A stretch of 64,000 nt of DNA from Pomphorhynchus laevis (Eukaryota; Acanthocephala; Palaeacanthocephala; Echinorhynchida; Pomphorhynchidae), in contig WNNJ02000747.1 in assembly GCA_012934845.2 (NCBI GenBank), positions 109,395 through 173,394 on the forward strand, given 5' to 3'. A program made the position numbers and the translations under genes. Of the stretch, positions 55,440 through 64,000 are shown one piece after another. Numbering within the stretch: position 1 is the stretch's first letter; each line of letters opens with the position of its first letter. The notes under the pieces are model-generated. The model had not been told where the DNA came from. It saw only the letters and a list, made by a program, of their open reading frames with translations, and searched no databases.

Positions 55440-56975
55440 TATGCTCATCGATATCCCCATTTCTCACAACCTTGTTTAACTCGTCCATCCGCAGTCGTAT
55501 CTTCTCTTCACACTGGAAATCCGCAATCGTTCGTCCCCTCCTTAAGAAACAATCGCTCGACCCCTCCCTTCCTTCTAGCTATCGCCCCATTTCACTACTC
55601 CCTACTCTTTCTAAGCTCTTAGAACGCCTCATCTTAATACAAATCAACGCTTATCTCTCCTCATCCAATCTGTACCCTCCTTTCCAATCCGCTTTCCGCT
55701 CTAATCACTCCACAGAAATCGCATGCATGAAAGTTTACAACGACTTACTCATTTCTCGAGATAAGGCTCTATATAGTGTTATCATCTTCCTCGACCTCTC
55801 CTCCGCCTTCGACATTGTCGACCACTACGTCCTCCTTTATCGCCTTCGTTATGATTACGGCTTTTCTTCTTCATCCGTAGCATGGTTTGCCTCATATCTA
55901 TCTGACCGTTCGGTTCGCGTCTGTTCTAATTCATCATCCTCCCCTCACATCCCTATTTTTTGCGGGGTCCCACAAGGTTCAGTCCTAGGTTCCCTGCTTT
56001 TCTCTCCTGCTTGGCGATCTCTCTCCGTTTATCAAACCTTTTTTCCTTTAACGTCATGCAATACGCCGATGACATCCTCATCTATGCTCATTCACCCGCA
56101 CATCGCATACACGATATCGGCAATTCTGCCTCCAACTGTATTTCTTCTATCTACGAACGTCTCTCCAATCTCCATCTCGTTCTAAACCCCGACAAGTCAA
56201 AAATAATGTGGATCCTCCGCCGTAAACCAAACATATATTTTCCCACTGTATCTTTTGCCTCATCGATCATCCTCATAGTTCACAATCTCAATTTTTTAGG
56301 CTTCCATTTCGATGATCACCTTTCCCTTAAACCCTTCGTCCGTGACAAGGTTGGCTCGTCTAACTTAATTCTCCATGACATCCGCCGTATCCGATCCCTT
56401 GTCGACTTCCGTTCTTGTATGTCTCTTCTTTCATCGCTTCTTTTCCCTAAAATCGATTACTGCCTTAGCCTTTGCGCCAATTCTCCAAAATCCTTCATCC
56501 TAGCACTACAACGCATAATCAATTCCGCCGTTCGAGTGCTCTTTCGTCTCCGTCGCTTCGACCACATATCCACATATCTTGCCCAACTCTATTGGCCCAT
56601 CATCCACATCCGCATCAAACTCCGCCTTCTTCTCGTAACTTTTCGTCTCATCGCTGTCGGCTCCCCATCGTTCATCAACCTTCCTTTCTTAGACGATACT
56701 CGCCCCACCTCGCTATCGCTGCGTTCCCGTCATACCCTCTTACTCCACGTTCCTAATTACTCCAACAACTACGGTCTCCGATCCTTCCTCGTCGCCGCCT
56801 CACTCGCCTGGAATCAACTCCCTCTCGACGTCCGCCGCGCTCCCTCCTTTATCACATTCAAACACCTCCTCCGTTCACACCTTCTCGACACCTGATTCAC
56901 AGTCTTGTTTTGTTGTGGTCATGTAAGCGTGCGCTGGCACGCATTTGCCACGTTAAAATAAATCTTTTTTTAATA
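55440..56975 (+). mobile_element. L2/CR1-like LINE, 5'-truncated copy
   Basis: Begins inside the RT finger region (TLFNSSIRSRIFSSHWKSAI) and runs through SYRPISLLPTLSKLLERLIL, FRSNHSTEIACMKVYNDLLI, FLDLSSAFDIVDHYVLLYRL, CGVPQGSVLGSLLFS, NVMQYADDILIYAHSPAH and LVLNPDKSKIMWILRRKP to a C-terminal WNQLPLDVRRAPSFITF. One frameshift near 55990 splits two long frames. The 3' UTR hairpin is GCGTGC-GCTG-GCACGC (56927-56942), then CCACGTTAAAATAAATC and a T-rich tail. Subfamily differs from the 47880 copy. Confidence 0.88.
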
Positions 56976-56989
56976 AACGATACTACTTG

Positions 56990-58870
56990 TTCATCATGTG
57001 TCCTTAGCAACAAGGTACTTGAACGATGATGCTTTCTTACTTGACCTTATATTAAGTAGGTCAATTACTGATGTTGTCAATCTTGAATATAAATCACCAA
57101 TCGGTTTCTGCGATCACTTTGTCATGATATTCGCTTTTACTAAATATATTATCGGTTTTTTATACAGACTGTAATGATGTTTTATCAACACAAAGGGATA
57201 TAATGTTTAAACTCGCTACTTACGATTTTTCTCTTAGAAGTTCGTCCACTCGGTTACGTAATCAATTTAATCGAGCTATACTTCGCGAAGCCTAGATTAT
57301 ACAAACTGTAAATAGTTCGTTCTTTGAAGGTCACTCCGAAGCAGTTCTGGTCTTACATCCGAAAAAGCAAATCGGTATCATGCTCAATATCACGTATATG
57401 CTCTAATTATCTCTGAAGTCTGTGAGAAGACATTCTATCGATGCTAGTTCGATGGTGTGGTCAGTTGCATGATGATTGGTTAACCGCTACTGTTGTCCCA
57501 GTTTTTTTAAAAGATGAAACGACTTCGAATTATCGTGGAATTAGTTTCACAAGTGTAGTTTGTAAGATACTTGAGTGCATTATTCATCGTCACTTAACTA
57601 TTTATCTTTATATAAACGCCACCATTCACCCAGCCCAACATGATTTCAGAAATAGTCAATCATGTTGAAGTAACCTTTCTTGTTCTCGAGAGAAATGGGT
57701 GGCATCAATTTCAGATGGTGTAGTCACTGATATAGTGTTTATTGATTTTAGACGTGCATTCGATCACGTTCCTTGCTCTTGATTCAATTACTTTTGGACT
57801 ATGACGCCACAGTGATTTGGTAAACTGGATTAAGTTCTTCCTATCTTCTTGTTGCTTTTAAGTACGTATCGTCAATATCATGTCAACAACGTGATCACTC
57901 AAATGTGGTGTACCTCAAGGCACTGTTCTTAGACCATTGCTGTTTAAAGGGTTTCTTAACACTCTGCTGACCAAGTTGGTCTGTCCGTTGGCATTCGCTG
58001 ATGATTTGAAGATATGGCGAGTTAACCGCAGTGATTCAGATAAGAGTAATATTCCGCATGATCTGTGTACGATACACTCATGGTGCGTGTTAACCGGATT
58101 AGTTGAAAACGTCTCTAAATTTGTTTATCTTCAAATACGTAAGTATGCCGTATCGTCTGATTATTTTATTAGCTCGAATAAAATTCAATCTCACAATCGT
58201 GTTCGTGACCTGACGGCTATAGTTTCTTCCTCGCTTAAGATATTGATGCACACCAGTTATGTGTGTGCGACTGTACTTAATTCTAAGTTGTTTCCGATCA
58301 TTGTTACCCACAACATTTGCGATTATTTTCAAATCGTTAGTTTGGTCATTGATTAATTATGGTGTTTCGGCGTCCTTTCCGTGCACTCGGATAAAGATGA
58401 ACGATCTCGAAAATATATTAAAACACTCGTCAAGATGGTGCGTGGTGTGTATGTTAACTCATACAAATCTTGTTTGCAATGTCTCCGCTTGACTACTGTT
58501 AGATCTCAACTACTTCATAATTTAGTTAACGTGGTAAATGGTTCGAAAACGTGATGGCTACCTATTGGTGTAATTGAAGTTAATTTGACATGTGAATACA
58601 GAGGCCATACGTTTAGTTACTCGATCTCATGCTAATCATAATCCTATATTAGATTACAACATCGAGCAGTGTGTGTAAAACAGGATTCCCTAATTAGATA
58701 TTGAATCCAGGGATAAATCGTCGTTCAAACGTTTGGTTACTTCCTGGATTTCAGAAGATGCTCAATTGAACTTACGCAATCAATATCCTGACTGCTTTCT
58801 TGCTTTCTTTCATTGTGTTAATTAATTTTATGAACGGACGAAATAGCTTTTCGAAGCTACAGTCCTGTGC
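56990..58870 (+). mobile_element. CR1-like LINE remnant (second family)
   Basis: Plus-strand frames in broken order of the CR1 type: an endonuclease end near 57030-57140, then TATVVPVFLKDETTSNYRGI and FTSVVCKILECIIHRHLTIY (RT blocks 0-1, about 57485-57600), FIDFRRAFDHV near 57740, and PLAFADDLKIWRVNRSDSDK (catalytic block, about 57985). Similar in type to 52440-53398 but heavily decayed, with many stops. Confidence 0.7.
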
Positions 58871-60019
58871 AATAATGATAAAATAAAATTCAATTCAGTT
58901 GTCATTCAACTTGATTCGATTTTTATTATTAATGGGTCAGGATTAATTAATTTAATAAAATAAAATACACAAAGACTGTGCATCACAAGTACATTTTAAT
59001 ATTCTTCTTAAATTGATTTCTTGACGATTTTATTAATTGGATTGACATGTTATTCCAATGATGTGTAGCTCTGTCAATTTTAGTCAATTGACTAAAATTG
59101 ACAACTAATATTTTTCAAGAAAATAAATTAGTATCGTTGACTTCTTTTTCACGAAATTGCGATTATTCACATTTTTTAATAATCTTGTAATAGCTACAAA
59201 ACGGAGTGTCTTGGTCTACAACACGCTCTTAAGATTAAAGCCATTCGCAGCAAATTATTTTCAATGCTTAGTTGAAAATAATTTAAATATTATAATCTAA
59301 TATTTCGACGCCAGATAAAAATCATTATCAAAAATCTAAAGCAACAGTAAACAGTATAGGCATATTTTTACTTTGTTAAAGTAACTGGGTGATTGCTGCC
59401 TTTAATACTAATACGTGCCCGATAGGTTCAGTAGAAATTATCTCGACACGATAAGCGAAATGCGAATTTAACAAATTCTCACTAGTTTCGGTGATTTTGA
59501 GAAACACAACAGTATTCAACAAAGTTTTCAGCCGGTTATATTCTCTTATTCAGTTAACTAAATCATCATCAATATTCCTCACTTCCATTTAAACGGCTTA
59601 ATATAAAGTCAAAGATGCTGACTCTTTTGAATTTCAACATGAAATAGGTGAACTTTTTCAGACGATAATGAAGATATCTTAGAACTCAAAATCGTTTATT
59701 TATCATGAACTCGGAATCTACATATTTTAGAGCATCGCTGCCTTGCAGATGCAACAACCAGTGTCATCAAGCAAATGTTTGGACAAATACTTTTTTATCA
59801 TACACTAACTTGCATTATATGTATGTTACTTGAATAGTTGGATTACGTGACAATAAAGGTTACTATGTTCTTTAGCTAAAAAAGCAAGCACAACGTTTCT
59901 CTTATATATCGCTGTCACACCCATGACACCAATCACGTGAACACTACGCATATTTGTTAACACCATAAATCAAATAATGCCGATCTTTGAATTATGCTTA
60001 CAACATAAGCGTTATACAT
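58871..60019. other. Intergenic stretch
   Basis: No gene is supported. At 59285-59335 the minus strand has a degraded CTGG-GTCGAAATATTAG motif like the one found in Penelope-type terminal repeats. Confidence 0.35.
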
Positions 60020-60372
60020 CTACCCCTGATCTCTTGATGGAAATTCGCAGTCATAGAGCTCCAAATAATTAGGACGCCATTGTAGACGTTTCGATAGCTT
60101 TCTCGTAGCTTCACGAGGATCTCTATCGTTGTTATTATCTTCGTACTCATCATCTTCCTTGTCATCATATTCGTTTACTTCATATTCGTTATTGTATTCT
60201 TTGTCGTCTTCTTTATTTCGTATACATCAATATCATCGCTGATAGTTTTTCTCACCTGCAATTTTTTTCCAGCGTCAGTATTTCCATACATCCCTTCATT
60301 GTTTGGTTCCAAGCATCTAAGATCTAGAACATTTTGAGAAATAATATGCACAATTAATTCAACTAGTTCCAA
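60020..60372 (-). pseudogene. Acidic low-complexity coding remnant, unidentified
   Basis: Two overlapping minus-strand frames. The upper (60372-60175) reads MELVELIVHIISQNVLDLRC...; the lower, ending at the TAG at 60020, is very acidic (NEYDDKEDDEYEDNNNDRD) and then EATRKLSKRLQWRPNYLELY, a protein-like C-terminus. They could be one frameshifted gene or two exon pieces. No family recognised. Confidence 0.3.
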
Positions 60373-60465
60373 ATCAATTCAACCAGTTGCAGATTAATTC
60401 AATCAGTTGCAAATCAATTCAATCAATTGTGGGTCAATTCAATCAGCTGAAGATCAATTCAATCA
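60356..60465 (+). repeat. 20-bp minisatellite before a LINE
   Basis: Six units starting AATTCAA at 60356, 60376, 60396, 60416, 60436 and 60456, exactly 20 bp apart, consensus AATTCAATCAGTTGCAAATC. It ends just before the LINE leader. Confidence 0.9.
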
Positions 60466-60479
60466 TATCACTTCTGATC

Positions 60480-63400
60480 AAGTACAAATTCATCATTGTC
60501 AATACAAATACGCTGACGATCAAAAATCATAAAAATGTTTAACAAATCGAAGAAACATAGATCTTCTACATCAGAATGCAATGATGGTTATACAAATTTG
60601 GAAGTTGGATGCGATTGTAAAGACTGTGACGTATAGACCATTGTTCGAATGAGAATCTCCGAGTTCTCGGTGTATCAACGAAAATCGTTTACGTGTGGTT
60701 GCTGTTCATCAGTAAAACTTTTGCAGCTATCCTGCTCATCTAATTCTGTCACACGACTACTCAGACCATTACTGTTTTTGACGTTTTCCTTGCATCAACA
60801 CCTGACTTCGCATCGTATAATCCCATTCTTGAACCTACTCTCTCACACGCTCCTCGTTCAAATACGAATCAAATTTCGATTCATCTTCATCATCCTATAA
60901 ATACTAAGGTAAAGCTTTTCATCTCATACATCCTGTTTCCTATTCCTCCCCCAATCTAAATACCTATTATACTTCTTTATTCCCTTCACGTACACCTTAA
61001 TCTACCTCCACATATCACTTCTCAATAATTTACATCTTTCCATCAAAATCATCTCTAGTAACATCTACGATCAAACGTTTCAACACTCCACTCCTGACAC
61101 AATGCTCCAACCAATATTAATTCTACATTGAGCACCCCTGTCATTCCCACTTATACCTACTCTTCTGCCTCTATTCCTACCAGCTCTGCCCGTTCATAAC
61201 TGTTACGTAATCGTTTTGCTTCACACGATCGCTGTATTATCATATGTAGCTTAAAGCTTTCCGAATCTACTTCTCCACATTCTCGCCTCGATGATAATGT
61301 ATTCGCTTTCAGGTATATCCTAGCAATCATTCTTCCTGATGATAGTCCATCCCTCCTCAATAATATCGCTCCTTTATCTTTTATCTATCTAAACAAATCC
61401 ACTGCATCCAATCATCTCAGTCCTTCACTCCTAAAGATCTTTTTCCGACATAGTTCACATGCATCCTTGGTACTTTCCCAACGTTTTAAACTTCTTACCA
61501 CTTGGTCTACTTGTCGTATCTTTCCTGACCGCTCCCCCTCTAATATTGCCCAGCTCAATTCAGCTCGCATTGGGAAACATCGACGTGAAACAAACGGCGA
61601 GTTATCCCTCTCAAACCGTCAAATCAACTGAAATTTTCACGTCGTATGCTCGAGGATAAAAATCCGATGGCGTCCCGTCTCCCCCAAGTTTTCTTTGCTA
61701 GTCGATCTCGTTCCTGAACATACTTTTCGTCTTAGTATTTTCAATACTCGTTTCATTTTCTTATAATCTTTCTTTTGTTCTCAGTGACTTTAACATTCGT
61801 CTTGATCGTCTGGCTGACTCTGACTCTATTACTCTAACTAACCCTTTTTCTGATTTTAACTATAAATTTGGTTCAACAAGCCCCACTCATATTCTCAGCG
61901 GTGTTCTCGACATCATTGCTGTTCCCAACTGCTTCAATGCGTATATCTCCTTGTCAATTACTGATTCTGGTTTGTCCGATCATTTCCTTGTCACTCTTAC
62001 TCGTCCCCATCGTCCTTCTCCACCTGCAAAATTAGCTACTCCAAGCCGACCCTGGATATTTCTCGATATCTCTATTCTCTGTACAGCCTTACTCAATCTT
62101 CACTCTTTTCACTCTCACTTAACTACATTTCTCCCGATGATCTCTGCATTCTGTTTAATTCTGAACTTACGATTATCATCAATCACCTTCTGCCTATTCG
62201 ACCTCGACGTTTTCAGCGCGAGCGCCATGCTCCCTGGTAAGATTCCGACTGTAGTCTTTCTACGCATCGACTCTGTTATTCTTTAGGTGTCTTTAATAGC
62301 TTTCTTAAACGTTTTTCCGACTCACTCCAAATCTCAATGCTTCCAACCTTTCTCTCCGCTGTTCTAATCTCATTTTAAGCGTAATACACGTACTCTCATT
62401 TTGGCGAAATCAACTCGAGTTCTCTTCCAACTCTAAATCTCATTGGAAAATCTTAAACTCAATTCTTTCACGATCACCTACCCTCTTGTAACATAAATTC
62501 TGATGAATTTTCTTCTTATCTACAATATAAGCTATCTAATTTGCATTCTCGTCTACACATATGCCCGTTGTATTAAATACTTCCCTCAAAGAGCTATTCT
62601 ACCTTATTCCCGTTTCTTCTGATAAAGTTTATTCGGTTTGTCTGTCATTACCTAATAAAACCTATCCTTCTGACCCACTTCTCACTCACTTGCTTAAAAA
62701 TATCTGCTCCTTTATCTCACCCTTCCTAACCACATTGTTCAACTTGTTTATCCGTAGCAGCATATTTCCTTCTAAGAGGAAATGCGCAACTATTTTGTCA
62801 TATCCTCTTAAAGCAATCTCTCGACCCTTCACCACCATCTTAGTACCGTGCAATCTCACTCCTCCCAACCCTTTCTAAACTCCTTGATCGTCTCATTCTA
62901 AAATAAGTTAATGTACATCTCTTTTCCTCCAACTAATCTCCTCCCTTACAAGATGCTTTGCGTTCTTATCACTCTACTAAAATTTCATGTCTTAAAGTTT
63001 ATAACGACTTACTCATCTCGCGCGATCAAAAATTATGTAGTGTCATAGTTTCTCTTAATCTATTATCTGCTTTTGACATCGTCGACCATTCGATTCTTCT
63101 CCATCACCTTCATCATGATTATGGCTTCTCTTTACCCACTGTAGCTTGGTTTTCTTCAATTTATCATAACGTACATTTCGCGTCTGTTTTAACTCTTCTC
63201 TTCTCCATTCTTCTTTCATTTCGTCCTATGTTCCACAACTCTCTGTAATCGGCCCTTCGCTTTTCTCCCTCTCGGTGACTTGTCTTTAATTTCTCATAAA
63301 TTTTACTTCCATGTTATGTAATATGCTGATTACATTCCCATCTATGCTCATGCACCTGCTTATCGTATTCATAATTTTAGTGTTTCTGCTTACAACTGTC

Positions 63401-64000
63401 TTGCCTCAATCTTCAATCATCTTTATTCCCTTCGTTTTTATCTGAATCCTAATAAATCCAAAATTATGTGAATTATTCCTTGACTCCTCGGCTTAGAACC
63501 AACCTCCGAATGATCAAATTCTACAATTCTTCCTATCGTTGATAATCTCGTTTTCCTAGGCTTACATTTCGACAACCGACTGTCACGTAAACATTTCATT
63601 AGAGATAAAGTACACTCAACTATCTTAATTCTTCGCAATCCCAGTCAAATTCGTAAATAGATCGATTTCTCTTCTTGCATGAGTCTCGTATATTCTGTCC
63701 AGTTCTCAATACTTGATTAATGTCTTGGTCTATTTTCCAACTCGCTTAAATCCACTCATATCCCCCTACCGCGCATCGTCAATGCAGTCGTCCAAATTAT
63801 CCTCTATCTTCGTCGTTTCAATCATACATCCCACCATCTTGTTCTAAATTTGTCTAATATTTATTGTTGTGTTCAAATTCGTCTTCTTCTCATTACTGTC
63901 CGCATTGTAATTTTCATATCCCTTCATTTCTCAACCTTCCTTTCCTCGACAATTCTCGTCCTGTTTACTAATCATTGCGTTCCCGTAATTCCTTATTTTA
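60480..64000 (+). mobile_element. L2/CR1-like LINE, decayed long copy running off the window
   Basis: Parallels the 47880 copy throughout: ORF1 start near 60537 (SSTSECNDGYTNLEVGCDCK, the PHD-like finger), endonuclease end (SITDSGLSDHFLVTLTRPHR at 61951), RT pieces (HSTKISCLKVYNDLLISRDQ, VSLNLLSAFDIVDHSILLHH at 62958-63248) and the post-catalytic region to 64000. Many stops and frameshifts. A segment of the endonuclease N-terminus is deleted near 61750. Confidence 0.82.

Noticed and set aside
53800-60000. Polinton, envelope or capsid genes
   Set aside because: No protein-primed polymerase, packaging ATPase, capsid or envelope motif was seen anywhere in the window.

Overview
This is an AT-rich, intron-bearing, repeat-dominated eukaryotic window. 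The mobile-element repertoire (Naiad and canonical Penelope-like elements, L2/CR1-like, RTE-like and I/Jockey-like LINEs, a Mag-type Gypsy fossil, a hAT transposase) and a Cys-rich multi-copy protein family common in arthropods suggest an arthropod, probably an insect. I cannot place it more narrowly from sequence alone. There is no bacterial-style operon, CRISPR, rRNA or convincing tRNA gene.

Layout. 0-17 kb: mostly AT-rich intergenic DNA with a few host-gene candidates: an 85-aa membrane protein at 267-524, an internal exon at 6592-6782 (-), a possible first exon at 10549-10671 and an intronless 171-aa ORF at 14996-15511. LINE scraps, solitary Naiad tails and two hammerhead-like ribozymes (3737-3778 and 14046-14120, both -) lie between them. 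17.2-23.8 kb: a Naiad Penelope-like element (copy A) split by a 4.46-kb Gypsy fossil with 5-bp target duplications. 25-27.4 kb: a canonical Penelope remnant, then a decayed hAT transposase. 27.9-31.7 kb: a decayed I/Jockey-like LINE. 31.7-37.4 kb: a dense repeat block with an inverted-repeat complex, a 257-bp tandem array turned head to head on itself, and a tRNA-headed ~390-bp tandem repeat. At least four repeat families here carry hammerhead ribozyme strands. 38-47 kb: an orphan coiled-coil exon, Naiad copy B (almost complete, 755-aa RT ORF) and a broken Cys-rich gene. 47.9-64 kb: three L2-like LINE copies, two CR1-like remnants and a second canonical Penelope remnant.

Most interesting points. 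First, hammerhead cores occur in several unrelated repeats: a full type III fold (14046-14120), a minimal type I fold (3737-3778), and two tandem-repeat families in which all three hammerhead strands and complementary arms are present but in the order GAAA strand, CTGATGA strand, GUC strand, which would close as a standard hammerhead only between adjacent tandem units. Second, the Naiad 3' region holds a possible H-type pseudoknot with paired changes between copies. Third, Penelope-like elements with N-terminal and with C-terminal GIY-YIG nucleases coexist here. All readings were made by eye; helices and families need computation to confirm.
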